A stretch of DNA of 64,000 nt from Seriola aureovittata (Eukaryota > Chordata > Actinopteri > Carangiformes > Carangidae), in contig NC_079375.1 of assembly GCF_021018895.1 (NCBI RefSeq), forward strand, positions 11,812,732 through 11,876,731. The letters are read 5' to 3'. Positions 1 through 14,318 of this stretch are shown in pieces. The notes below the pieces were generated by a model. That model did no database searches, had not been told where the DNA came from, and worked only from the letters and a program-made list of their open reading frames with translations. The translations under genes were made by a program, and so were the position numbers. The stretch's first letter is position 1. Each line of letters opens with the position of its first letter.

Positions 1-1668
1 CAGAACAGGACGTAATAATTACATTATAATAAGAATACCCTGAGAATATCTCCACATTCCCTTTGCCTTTTGTAAACCAGTGCAGTAGCTGTGGTTGTGT
101 CTTGCATTTTAATAACAGATTTTAAAAATGTAATTTGACCTGAAAAGTGCTGTGATACATTTTTTAAGAGGTTTGAATTTAACTTCTTCATTCTCTCCGT
201 CTTTTGGCTTCTTTCTCTCCATGTTGTGACTAAACTGCCTCCTGGTAATATTAGTTTCCTATCGGTACATAAACCAGCCCACTTCTTGCTGTGATGGACT
301 CAAGAACAAAATCTGATTTCTTTACATCCACATTTGTGATTTGTGTCTGAAACTGACAAATGCAGCTGGAGCGAGGGAGTCAGCTGCTCTGAGCGAACGT
401 CTGTCTTTAATTTGTACTGTTTGCTCTGCATCACTGAACCAAAAAAACAAGACTGGGAGTTTTTTTTTTTTGTTTTTTTTTCAGTCGTACCTCCAGGCAC
501 ACTGTATGGCCCACACATTAGTTTGTGTTTCATTGTGTGGATACATATTGCGTTTTTTTTTTTTTTTTTGCTGCAGTATGACTCAAAGCACCGTGAAAAC
601 CCCTGTATGACAGCGTAGAAAATCCCTGTGATTTGTGCACTGATCTGTACTTTAGGTGTAGCGTCAGGCTTGAATTTTTATGTTTTCATTTCCACTTTTC
701 TTGTCACGCTCTGTTAGAAATGAATGTGGTCATTTTCAATACAGTCACATTTGTCATTGCCCAAAAGTAATCCGTGGTCAAACAGCAAGCCAGTCAGTGT
801 GTGACCTATTAGAATGGAAAATGTTTCCTTGACTGGAAAACCGCACCTGAGGTACCACGCCACACTCAAACACAATGTTCAAAAGCTGAGAAAATATAAG
901 GTGTAAGGAAAAGTTGGGAGTAAAATGTCTTTTTTGTTTGAGTTGTAACTTTGTCATGTCTGATTAGTTACCACATAGACGATTTAACCACAGGAACACG
1001 AGCTGGAACTATGATCAACAAGTGAAACTGATCCTGTTTATTCAAGGAGGAAAAAAAACTCAATCTTTTATAACTGTTTTTTTGCTTCATGATAGTTAAG
1101 ACATAAATAAATATCCTGCTTAGCTCATGAACATTTGACAGCTGAACTGTTGCGGTCAAAGTACAATCTAATCTGACCTTCCAGATACACAGCAGGCTGT
1201 GTAACGTCCAGGCCACCCTGTTGCCTTCACTCATATTCCATTTGAGAAAATGTCAGTAATATACATTTTGAGGGGTATTTGACTCAAGGAAACTGGATTT
1301 AAATTGTGCTGTCCGCAGCACTATATGGCCAGGGATGTAGAGAGTGGTTAGAGGGTTCTGAAGCAGCTGGGAAGGGGAAATCATGTCTGGATGTCAGCTA
1401 ACTGATGCATTTCATGCTCATTTTTACACTAGGAGCAAAGTCAAAACCTTTGCTTCAGACCCAGATGGGACCACAAATGTGCAGTTAAATATTCACCCTG
1501 TTTTTTTTTTCTTCTTCTCCTTCTTCTTCTTCTTCTTCTTTTTTCTACAGTCACCAAAAAATGTCATGTCGCATATTGATGTTTGGATATTTGGATTTTG
1601 GTTTACAACATTCATTACACTTCAGTACATCCCTAACTCACTAACCCTGTCATTTTCTGTTTCTGCAG
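1..1668. other. pth1r intron upstream of E1
   Basis: No exon is supported. The stretch holds T-runs and a CTT/TTC microsatellite at 1511-1540 close to the E1 acceptor. The short frames here lack splice sites or homology. Confidence 0.6.
1511..1540. repeat. TTC microsatellite
   Basis: cttcttctcc followed by TTC units on a T-run background, upstream of the pth1r E1 acceptor. Confidence 0.9.
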
Positions 1669-1771
1669 GTTTACGCAGATGATGTGCTCACAAAAGAGGA
1701 ACAGATAGGCCTGTTGTTCAAAGCCAAACGGACGTGTGAGGGCAACATCAAGTCAAAGCACAAGATCCCCG
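1669..1771 (+). CDS. pth1r: pth1r coding exon E1 (start of mature hormone-binding domain)
   Basis: Begins [13 protein letters not shown] after a ttctgcag acceptor and ends in phase 1 before gtgagt. It holds the first disulphide Cys (RTCEG). The mammalian counterpart reads DADDVMTKEEQI. Confidence 0.93.
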
Positions 1772-4700
1772 GTGAGTAAAGAAGCAAGATTGAGTGTCTG
1801 CTATTGGGGGGGGGGGGCAGGAATGTCTGTACCAAATTACATAACAATCCATCCAGTAGTTGTTGAGACATTTCACTCAACACCACAAACATCGACCTCA
1901 TGGTCTCGCTAGAGGAAATGTCAGAGGATCATCAAAGTCAAAAAGATTCATCCTCAATGGGCCATGAATGTCTGTACCAGAATTTATGGGAGATATTTAG
2001 ATATTCCAGTGTGGACCAAAGTCCAGACAGACAGACCAGCACCGCCACCCCCACAGCTACGCCACCAGCATTGCTACAAAGGCAGGAATGTGGGAAAATA
2101 TGACAGACCCTTAGACGTTGTGTAGGATGTGTTTTTTGCCATTGATCAGTTGGTTTTTTTTCTGCAATGACATCTATAATTATCCAAGAGCTGGTAGCTG
2201 TCCATCATTTGCTCCCTCAACCGATTACATTTTTTTAACGCCATCATATATATGTGTTAATGCTTGCCATGCAAATCAGCAAATTAAATGAGTGAGTTGC
2301 ATAGATAAAACAGATAAGAATCCATAAGCCTATCAATCATGGTTTGTTTATATTGACCGAAATGCCTTGTACAGCAACACGTAGATACCACGGAGAGGTT
2401 ATTGACAGATGAAAATGGAAGGAAACTAATTACGCAGGATATGTGACATTGCGACGGTTTCATGCGACGACAAGGTCCCACTTCATTAGCCTTGATTAGT
2501 TCATTAGTGTGATTTTTCACTACCTGCTCAGCTAGTGAGGGAGCGCCCCCCCCCCCCCACTGAATTCCAGCAAGATACAGAGGTTCAAAGGGGAGAGCAA
2601 TAAATCCCCCAGGGGCTGCACAGGACAAACCCTCATGGACACAGATTTGAAATACTCATAATGTACCAGGCAGGGGACGCCGGGAGTACCGGCAGGAGGC
2701 TGGAGGAAGAAATCAATCAGCACAAACAGTAACATTTACCAGGGACTGAAGGAGTGAACACCTATAGCTATAGCAGCAGCAGCAGCGTGATGAACACAAG
2801 AGTGAAAGTGAGAGTGCATCAGACTGTAAGGACGGCCTTGTTGTCCTGATTGAATGTGATTGGTCACTTGTTTGAATGTGACTGTTGATTTTAAGAGCTT
2901 ATAATCAGCTGATGTTGTCCACACTTCAGCGCTTCTCAGTGTTTTTTGCCTACTTTCTGCTGATTCGGGATTCAAATCAAATCCGTCTTTTGAGGCAGTT
3001 CCCATGCAGGCAGTCGAATGTGTACTTTAAAGTTGATGGTTACGTTCGAAAATGCTGCTCTGTTTCCTTTGTCCTCCCTGCGGCTTTCCAGAGGCTGGGA
3101 TCGAGGGCAAAGCTGATCCTGGGCTGTATTTGTGTATTTATGGGTGTCTGAGGAGCACCATTTTCCAGCAGACCCCAGCATCTACTGTATCTCATTGTGG
3201 TTACTGTCATTTTCCCAGTTGATTGTTCAGAGGAGGATTTTGGATTCCACAGTCAAACCAATCATATTATTTTCTCTTTAACCCCAGTGTATTGCGGTCA
3301 CATTGAATTCCTCGACCCTCCAAACGATACCCCCTTGTAGATGAAACACATAATTAAAAATGTTTACTTCCAGGCTCTGAACACAAAAACTTTTGTTGAC
3401 CATTCCCTGGAGTTCCTTTGCCCTTTGCGGTGGTATTTCCCAACTTCTCATGGTTTTGATAAATGTCCATAAATCTCAAATTGGATTTAAGAAAATACGA
3501 CAGAATTGCTACTATTGAGAACTGCAGGCGCCGAACAGCAGCTTGTGTAAGACGTCCCGGGGTTTACATAACAACGCTGTGCTTTTAACAGGACGGCCAT
3601 AGATGCTCATGAAAAGCAGAGCAGTCAGTCAAACATTAGGCCGCTCTCAGATGAGAGTCTGTGCTGCTCATCCGGCCACATCATGCTTAATCCATCCTGA
3701 CATGTCATAGTGACTGGCAAGCCTGGTGTCACACTTCAACAGCCACCTCCCTGCAACATTTGCAGCTGTCCGTTCATTTACTTTTTTTTTTTTGTTTGTT
3801 TAGAGTGAATTTTTATGTCATAATTTAAATTAATGTTGTAATAAGTAATTTCACACAATCTTGACTAGACTTGGGTAAGAGTGGCTCATACAATATGTCA
3901 GATTTAAGATTTGGACATTTACATGATTAAATGTAAAATTCAATCGAATTTCTTTGGGTATTTAACTATTTGTCGGACAAATCAACCAATTCAACCATTT
4001 GAACTTGTGATGAGCATTTTTTACTATTTCTTTTCATTTTTTTAATCGATTACTCAAAAAAAAAAAAATTGAAACTATAATATAAATGATAGGCATTTGC
4101 AGCCCACGATTTAGTGGACTATATATGCTGGGCATGCCTCTCTGTTTGTACATGAGTGAGGATGTTTGGACTCTAACAAGCCAATCAGGAATGTCTTGTC
4201 TGGGGATTCTGGGAAATGCTTGAGGTGCTTGTTTTGGGGGTACATGGGCATATGAGAGCTGGCCTGCATACCTGATGATGCTGGCACACACTGGACGTGA
4301 CTCATCCTGCATGTGGTGGCTGTTTTCTGACCTCTTTTGGAAGGTTGAACATGTCCGTTCAATCACATAACAGCTGAAGGAATTAGAATAAACATATTAC
4401 CTTAATAAAGAAAAAAAGAGAGTCCCCGGTGTGGTCGTACCGTATGCCTGGATAAGCACATATATGCTCTTTTAACATGCTTGATTTGAGATTTTTTTAA
4501 CCTAATGGCACGTGAATTGCTTTCACTTCGCTTTACTTGAACCTGATTTGAACTTAAGAGTCTCATCTGGTTGTTTGTTTGTAATTATGTAATGTGGAAA
4601 TCATTTAAAACCTGGGTAGTGGTTTTGCTGTGATGTGGAGTAAAATTATGGAGGCTGTCAAGATTTGAGATAAAGTTCAAGGAAATCATTACTTGGGCTT

Positions 4701-7700
4701 TCTGATGACCCATGTAAGCATTTTCTTTGAAGTGGTTGTTAGGATTTGGACAGAATTCACTCTTGTAATTTTTTTGTTTTACATATTCTTTTTTTCTCTC
4801 TTGTACTGTGGCGTAACCTTGAATCTGTGGGTTGAGGTAAACTCGGAGAATAGCAGCTAGTGTGCATTTTTTAGGACCTTGGCTTTACATCTGTGTTTGT
4901 CTTGCCTGTGTCCTGCCTGACCACCCCCGGAGTTTTTTTTTTTTTTTTTTTTTTTCTGGCACTGTAAACTCGCGGTTTTCTGAACTATTATAGGAGATGT
5001 GGAGTGATGACTATTTTAAAACACCGGCAGTGTGAAACGTCGGATTTACTCAGAGTAATGAATTGATCAAGCCCTGAAAAAGATGAAGTCCTGTGTGAGG
5101 CTGAAACTGGTTTGGTTGTATTTCAGCATTTTATCTATTTGTTTTTATTTCTCATTTGTGCTTTAAATACACAAAAGTCTCCATTACGTGGCCGAGACAA
5201 GGTTTTCATTGAGGGAAACACTGAGGTTTGCCTGGAGAGGACAGTGGAGGGATGTGGGTTCAATGCCCCAGACCTTGCAGTGTGAAAATAGCTCAGCCTT
5301 CAAGCTTGTGGTCTGGGTGTAGAATAACATCAGCAATCATTATAAAAGGTTGCATGTATCAGGAGAAAGTGCAATATGTGTTTTGACATCTGCACGTAAG
5401 AATCAAATGAGTTGGGGGGGGGGAAGAAAACCTTATTAAAAACCCCAGTGACATCACTAATACCAAAGTCCCCCCGTAGTCACGTTTATATTTAAATCGT
5501 GGTCAAGAAATTTTCGGGAAATTATATATGTGTGTGTGTGTGTGTGTGTGTTCGGTGTTTAATTTAAGCTTGTTAGTAGGTGGTCCGATGGTAATAAAAC
5601 CTATGGCAAAAGTGAACAAGCAATTCTACTTTTACTCCCAGGATGTGTGGTCAGTGTGATTTTCAAAACTGAACGCTGTTTTTCTCCCACCAGAGATCTG
5701 TAGGAATCAGTCAGCTCCACTCAGTCTGCTCTTTAATTTTGTGACAGGCAAATAAAAAGCATGTCGTCATCACTTCAGATGTTTCTTTGTAGGTTTGATT
5801 ACAGGAATGAGAAAATAATGGATCTACTGCAAAGAGAGTATAGTTTTAGTTTTATCCTCAGCTACTTATTAGTGGTCAAAGTGGGGCAGATGTTTTCAAT
5901 AATGCAACATAAATGCCAAGCCATGAGGGAGGCTTTTGCCAGGAATCTGTGGGGAAAGGGACTTCGCGCCCACTATCAGAGGGCTGAGGTTCACGGTTTC
6001 GCTGACAATTAAGGGGCTCTGTGCTGCGAAACAGAATTTTTCCGCTTGAACCTGTAGCTCTTTGTCTGATCTAAGTATAGACGCGTTATTACAAAAATCA
6101 CATCAGCTGCATTCCTCACTGAAAATAGATGACAAAGTTTTTGTGATGTCCAGAAAAAGAAATGCAGTCAGCAATGTTGTAGGAATCACACGAAAGTGAA
6201 GCAAACACTGAGAGGTTTGAGTTTGGCTGTTTACATTCTAAATGTTTTTCACCACAGCCTCAAAAACTCTCAACTTTAATTGCAAATCCCTCTAAGTTTT
6301 ATTTGACCAGCCAATCCTGTAATTGAAACAAAACACATGAAGGGTAATTACAGGATGTTAAAATTGTTGATTTCTTCAAATTGGTTCGGCTGGTAGTGAT
6401 TATTCATTAAGAAGTGAAATGAGACATTCTAGAAGACATGATTAAACATTATTATTACTATTATTGTTATTAGCAAACAAAGACAATACACATTTTTTAT
6501 TTTCTTTTTCTGCGTTCAATTGAATAATACATTAGTGTTAAATACATGTTCACTTAAGTTCAATGGTTTTGTTATTAATAATGCCGGCATTATATATCAG
6601 CCATCAGCCACACTGCTCTCTAAGTATCAGCAGTGACATCAGCTATAGAATTATTAGATTGTGGCCATATAATTGGTTTATTAGATAGTGACACAGATAG
6701 ATGAGGCTGAAACAGTTCACCAATGATTTGGTTATTTGATAAAAAGAAATGTAATTGGCAACAAATTTGATAATTAGTTCATTGTTACAGTTGTTTAACC
6801 AAGCAAAATAGGAAATATTATATTGTTGCACCTTCTCAAATGTTAAGATATGCTGTTTTTCTGTCTTTTATATTATTTTAAATGGAATTTGTCAGACAAA
6901 ACAAGACATTTTAAGAACATGAGATGGGCATTTTTAATACTATTTCATGACATTTCCTAAAACACATCCCTAATTAAGTTGAATGTGATGCAGGCCAAAA
7001 ACATCCTTATGATACAAAGAGGACAATCAGCTATATAACACTGCACTTTTATTTTGCAGTAATATGCTACTTGGGATACAACAGTGCAGCCAGTGTTGTA
7101 GGGAGTATTTTAAATGACATCCATACTGAAACCAATTCCATACAACATGAAAACAACAGGATGGTATCAACAGTGTAGCAGTTATGGAAATCTGCTGCAG
7201 CTAACAAATGGACAAGTTGTAATAAACACAAGATTCAATGGACAACTTGTTATCAGTGTTCTGTGAATCGCATGATTGTCTCAGTAATATCACAACAGAC
7301 GGAGGTCGGGCAAGAATGTATGTTCTCAGGGTGACCCATGAACAAAACAGACTTAACACAGACTACACGTTTCCTCTGCTGTGCTCATTTACATATCCGT
7401 AAAGTTCAAGCATCTGGCCTAGTTTTTAAAGGACAACAGAATCATTTAAAACACACAGTCCTTGCTCTTGTAAATGCCCATAGCTGTGTAACCCTGGAAC
7501 CAAGGGGGAGAACAATTCTCTGTGGCTCTATTTTTAAAAGTCAGCACTGCTTTTGTCTCTGCAGATGGTTTCTGCTCACCAGAATGGGACGGGATTGTTT
7601 GTTGGCCTGAAGGGCCTCCGGGAAAGCTCATATCTACCGCCTGTCCAGAGTACATCTATGACTTCAACCATAAAGGTGAGTCTGGCCCTGGATACAGTCA

Positions 7701-10700
7701 GCAGTTGAAACCCCGAAGCTCATCTTCAGTGTGAAGTGAAAGAGCACCAAGGCTCCGATGCTATACTGTATACTGTACAATCATAACCTGGGCTCCTACT
7801 GACACCTTTTTCTCAATTTCTAATTAATTAAAAAAAAAAAAAAAAACAAGCTGAGAATGAGTAATTTACTGTGTTGGCAAACGAAAGGGAAACTGTGGTT
7901 AAAATACACTCTTCTTCCTCTTGATGTCAAGGCCTGGCGTACCGCCGGTGTGACAACAATGGAACGTGGGAGCTGGCCACAATCAACAAGACGTGGGCCA
8001 ATTATAACGAATGTGCAAAATTCCTCTACCATTACAACCACAGCCATGAAAAGGTGAGATCAGTCTCATTTACACATTTACAGTGGCTTCCTCCGGTATA
8101 ATTAAGAACAATAGCCTGAATGCATCACCTGAGTAAAATGTCGCACATTAGCTAATACAGCCTTTTAGGCAACTATTGCATCATTTTAAACTGTAATTAC
8201 AATCTCTCTGAAATGTGTAACATATTTTCGACTCGCCTTCTCAGTAATATACAATAAACCTTAAGTATATCTATTGAAATGTTTGAGATGATGATGGAGA
8301 GATAATGACAGCATGACAATGTGGCTGCTTTGTGATAATGATGAATGTGATGAAGCTGCAATTAGCTAAATGTCCATTCAGATATAAACTGAAAACGGTG
8401 TCACATTAGTCTATATGGCAAATAGCAAAACTTGCCAGAAAGCATTGCATTCAACGAAAATTTAGAGCTGACCAATCATAACTAAATCTCATATCCAGCT
8501 TCCAGTAACTAAAAAATAAGAATTTTGCAGTGGACTGATGTCATGTTTTTCTGGAAATTACGCAACGTTGAGTAATGCAGCTTTAAATGTACGGATTTTA
8601 TTGTTGTTACTGTTATTTTTTTTTTCTTTTCTTTTCTTTTCTTCAACAAGCAGAAATCTTGTAAATGTGTAAAACATTACATCATGTAAGTTACATGGCC
8701 AAAAGTACGGTGACCTTCAAACATTACACTCAAGAGCGACTGTTGAGCATCTAATTCTAAAACCATGACCATGACTATGCTGTTATAACAGCTTTTTTTT
8801 TTTTTTTTTTTTTTTTACATAGTTCAGTACAAACTGGCCGCAGGGGTTTGCACCCATTAAGCCAAAAGATCATCGCTGAGGTCGGGCATGGGTGATTGGC
8901 ACACAGTCAGTGGTCCATCTCATCCCAGGCGTCCCCAGGTGTCCTCGACCCCATCAAACACCTTGATGGGGTCGAGGTCAGAGCTTTTTTTTTTTTAAAC
9001 CACGAAACGCAGAAAATGGTTTCTTTATGGACCTGTCTTTGATCACAGGGGGGCACAGTCACAGTTACACAGAAAATGCCCTCTGCAAGCTGTGGCCAAA
9101 AAGTTGGAAGCGCACTATTGTCAATGTAAAATCTCTATGATGTAGGATAAAGATTCTCCTTCACTGGAACCAACACATGGGGGGAAAAAAAAGCAGCAGA
9201 ATAAGTTAAAGCACATACTTTTGTGCAAATAATGTGTTTCCTGAATAGTCTGAGGTTACTCACGTGTAAAGATGTAAGTGATTTAATTTAATTTAATTAT
9301 TGTCATTTGCTGTTATCGAAGAAAACAGTTATTACATAATTACAGTGTCAGACCTAACATGGGGATGATACTTGTTTCATACCTGTCCCATCTGTAGCCG
9401 CACTTCGCTTTGATGTGCATTGTAACATTATGCAATAAAGCGGTGGTACACACACAAGCACAACACAGCGTAAACAGAACAGCAACACTGTGGAAGAGAC
9501 TCCGGTAAAAAAAAAAAAAATGATGATGATCACATGACTGGCAGTGTATGACCACTTCCAAAGCGTCTCACTCTGACACCCATCACACCCTTGACATACA
9601 CAACTCCTGCATTTGTAATCTTGAACCACAGCTTCCCGATACTGTGTACTACCTTAACGTCTCCATGAAGCGTAGCCATCTGTAACATACAATCTAAACA
9701 TTACCAGCGGAGTCAAACCTTGGATCGTAAATACCGTAAACGCTGACATCAGCATCACACCACAGAGGCATGTTGGGCAAATTGTTTTGTAAACTGAACA
9801 CGGCAGCCTTTTAACTACCAACCATTCCCCCCCTCGAGACTGACAAAGGTGGATGTGACCCCGATTGCAGTTGCTCCTCTTGTTTCTCTATCATTACGTT
9901 AGGGGCGGGGGGGAAGGGTTGTTGGATGTCAGAACACAACACTGGCAGTGAATAGGACCACTGGGTATTGTAAGAAGAGTGGAAAACTGCTAGAATCTGG
10001 CTGCAAATGGAAAAATAGCACTTACGCATCCATTATTGTGTGTATGTGAGCACGTTTTTCCTGTATAAGCAATTACAAGTAGTTTTTTTTTCTTTTTTTT
10101 AAATTATGATCCAGAAACATTTTAATAATATCACATTCTATAGCCTTTAAATGAACGAAGTGTATTATTATATCACAGTTTTGTGCGAAGTGGCTCTCTA
10201 GTTCGTATTGCTGCCAATGGTTACAATTAATCTAGCCCTTTGCAAGTGAATATGGGGCATAGAGTAATAGAGAAATCAATCACTCGTCGATATAACACAT
10301 TCAAAGCTCACTCAGGAAGTTTGGTGGATGGCTGTGAAGGGTGTCATAGTTAGATTTCTACTCGTTTTTGCCATGACACAATACAAATATCAGCCGTCCC
10401 ACATAAATTTTCCTCTCCCCTGCTTGAATGTGGTGTGGAGGATGTGGGCATAACCTCATCATGGCACCCTTCAATTTCTCTCTGACTTCAGACGTTTATG
10501 TTGATGGGCTCCCAAGGGAGCGGTTGAAGCAGTTAATGACAAATACATGCGCACGAATGAAAGCCCCACACAGCACAACTGCCATACCGCCGACCACCAC
10601 CACAACTTAGACGGGGGGTTTACTGGCTCAGGAGCCTGATGCTAAATGATAACAGCAGTGCAGTATCTGGTTACATCACATGGGGCTCTTGGCCCCATCA

Positions 10701-12231
10701 CGCCTGTTGACTCACAGAGGGTCTGCTTTAGTGGCTTTCCTTACATTGTCCTCTGGCTGTCAGCTCAGTGCTGGAAGATCAGACTGCCCCACCCAGCCTT
10801 TCTCAGCTCCATCACCCACGTCAAATGCTGTTTCCATTTGGAACTTCTAGGCACTTGAGACATATCTGTCACCAGGTGGCAATGCGTTTTCAAAAGCAGT
10901 GAAGTGAATGCATTATGAAGCTTCATTTTGAGGGCAAAATGTTGTTTGAGAATTTTTGTCATTATCTGTATGTTTACTTTGCCTGTTGGGAAAACGTGCT
11001 CTTTGCAATAAAATCAATTATTAAAAATAATGAGGTCGTAAACTGAATGTTTCTACTTTTCCAAAATGTCTGCATCACTAAAAACTGAATAAAATCCTGC
11101 CTGTGTAGATGTGATTTTCAAACAGTTGCAGATAAATGTTTGTCAAATTATTTTTATGAAAAAGATGATAGTGATAATGTATACTGACGAATGTTGTCTT
11201 TTCATTGGTGGAGCTGAGGCATCTTACTCCCCATATTGTACATGAGCATACAAGTGTACGATTCCAGTTTCTCCATTTTTTCACATAAATATGGCAGTAG
11301 AGCTATGCCTTTATTTATATATATACACATACACACACATATTCAGTACTGCACTGAACCTTCTTGGCATCGAGTGTACAGGTTCACAACATATTGTGCC
11401 GTCTATCCTGTTCCACTCCTGGAGGGCGACCTCCTCGAGAGCCTTGATGTTTGAGGTGGAGTGCTGCTCCGCTTGTCTCTTGTTCGGGGTCATTGTCATG
11501 TTGAACAAGTGTCCGTCGACCCAGAGTGTGGAGAGAGGGTAGCATCTTCTCTTTCAGGATTTTGCAGTTGCAGTACAACTCCCCAACCCCTTCAGCTATC
11601 ATAAATCCCCATATAAGAACCACCGTCGTACTTCACTTTCACTTTCTCAAAAAAACTCCCCAGGTGAAAGCTTACAACGACGACCTGGACGTTTCCTATC
11701 CTTTCTGAAGTCCTTCCTTTTTATATTTCTGTATCACTTTTGACTTCTGACTCATCCTCTTGTACCCTCGCCCCTTTCTGTGCAGTGAAATAATTCTGTT
11801 GCTCAAGTCTCCAGACTATTCCTTCTCAAGTGGTGCCGTTTTTGTCAGCATTAAGTCTGAGAGTGACTCAGTGGGTTAGGTGCCACTTTAATTGTCAACC
11901 AGTTACACCTGTTTGAGTGGGATGGTTCAACAGACTCACCAGGTGATTCTGATGACCTTAACGAGCACCAAAAAAAACATCTCATTAAGTCTTAGAACTT
12001 GAAGTCTTGTAACTTTCAGGAGGGTGTACTCATTTTTGCAACATGTACTTTTACTATTTTGACAAGAAAATCATATTGTCCTGTTTAGTGCTGACATACA
12101 TCATGGGTAACTGATGTAGGAGAGTTCCTGGAATATTATATCATAGAGGAACCCAAATATGTTTTATTTGTAAAGAGAAAGCACTGAATTTGTTGGGTAT
12201 AAGAGAGGGTGAACACATTTATGCTGTATAT

Positions 12232-12289
<58 letters not shown>

Positions 12290-14281
12290 CAGTATATATA
12301 CAGGGGTATGACATGCAACACAGATATCTCGGCCAGGAGCAAAACCGTGGACATTGTGGTTACATAGTTTACTCATTGTTCTTATGGACACAGATCAATG
12401 GTTGGTGGCCAGGTTATTTTTTTTATTTAATTTATTTTCTATCAAAATAAGATTTTTTTTTTTGATACACAAAACTGAAATAATTTGACTAAAACCTGCA
12501 GTACATCTAGCACCACGGTAACGAGAGGATGTGCTGTAGTCCTCTGAGACTTAAAGTCGTTATCCTTTTTTCTTTTAATAATCTACCAATTTATCCTCTT
12601 CCAACAGGAGGTCTTTCACCGCCTGTATCTCATCTACACAGTGGGGTACTCCATTTCTCTGGGATCGCTCATGGTGGCCGTAGTCATCTTGGGATATTTC
12701 CGGTGAGTCGATGCTGTCACTGGTAGTTTTTCAATCAATCCTTTCAACCACAAACGTCCTCAGGAGAGAGATTTATACACAGGGTCAGAAATGAAGGTGA
12801 GAGCAATTGCAGAAGGGATCAAAACAGGCAGACTAAATGTTTAATGGCATGATGGCACGATGAACACACCGGTTTCTCACCACGCCATGTTATCAGTCTG
12901 AAACATACAGCGAAGCAGAGAGCATATTAGTTTCACGATGACTTAATGGAGAAAAAAAGAAAAAGAGGCTTTATCGTGAAATCATGCAACTGTCCCTCCC
13001 TGCGTGATCATGCAATGTATTATATTTTGTGTCACGGCAACAACACAAAGCATGCAAACTGTATCAGACGCTACCTTTGACTTTTACTTTGACTTTTAAC
13101 AGACTATGATATGTCCACATTTGAGGAGGAGTCTGCCTCCGGGCTAGCAGTAATGCATGCCTCATTGCCTGACATTTAAGGTTCTTTTGTTATTTTCATG
13201 CTGATTTCAAGTTTTGACAAAAAAACAGCCAACGCTTGGATATTGATTTTGTAATTCCGCCAAGCTTAGATATACTGCATTTCGCTTCTTTGCCTTTCGC
13301 AGAAACATGTAAAGTAGATAAATAAGTTCTTTGAAAATGTGAAGAATTGAGAGTACACACTCAGATATAAGGGTTTTTTTTCTTCACGGCTGATTAATGC
13401 AGGACAGATTTGTCATTATTTGCTCATTTTCGTTGAGCATAGGGAGTATCAGGAATCGATGTGAAGGCGCTGTTTACCAATGCTCCCACCGGCATGACTT
13501 ACTGTACAGGCAGGCAGTCAGAAAGCTTTAGGAACGCTCCCAACTGGCACCAGGAAATCTACAGGTCAAATGAGTTTAATAAGTTATCCCAAGGGCCCAT
13601 CTGACATTCTGGCTCTGTGCTTCGGAGCACTCCAGCCATGTCTCCCCTTCAACATGTCAGCTTTTAGACAGGAGCGCTCATAAATGTTTTCTAGGGAGAG
13701 AAAAGGGATATTTCACATTAGCAGTTGTGTTCGGTATTTTTCACCAGGGAAATGTACGCTACTCCCACTCCCTGCTCCTGAATCAATCATTTTCTGAGGG
13801 TAGCTAGTGAAATGTTCAGCTCGTTAATGAGGCTTTAATAGTTAACAAAGGATACAGTGGGATAATTTCTGTATTTTGTAGAATATTCTAGTTCAAATTG
13901 TCTTTTTGAATGTATTAAAAAGCTGGTGAATATTCAGCAATATTACCATTGATTTTTTTTTACTTGACTGTGTAATGATGTAACCTTTGCAGCTATTGAT
14001 CCAGCAACTAGATTCCAATACGGGGGGCATGACCACCACCAAAGGCCCACTCCACAGGAAACTCTCAGACAGGATGTTTTGGGAGAATTTCTTTGACAGA
14101 TAAACTAAAGCGCTTGTCTGGAAAGGAAATTTGCATGCTTTTCTCAACACATGCTTGCAATTTTGTTTTTACAGCTCACTTTGAGCCCAGCATTTCAATA
14201 TTTGTGCGTTTCAAGCCCCTAAATCTCAAGAATGTGTTATAGTCAGCGTGGAATTCAGCTGGCTCTAATTAGGATGAGTAT

Positions 14282-14318
<37 letters not shown>

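Larger units (their letters stand above)
1772..7564. other. pth1r intron E1-E3
   Basis: A 5.8-kb intron. It holds an interspersed repeat at 1821-2095, a C-run at 2546-2558, a 23-T run at 4933-4955 and a TG microsatellite at 5529-5551. No phase 1-1 exon like mammalian E2 was found by eye. Confidence 0.6.
8054..12607. other. pth1r intron with two Tc1-like relics
   Basis: A 4.5-kb intron holding a 24-T run (8793-8816), degenerate Tc1/mariner transposase pieces near 8.8-9.2 and 11.3-11.64 kb, and an AT microsatellite at 12235-12300. No host exon is seen. Confidence 0.6.

Noticed and set aside
12136..12450. Tyr/Ile-rich frames on both strands
   Set aside because: Translations of an AT microsatellite.
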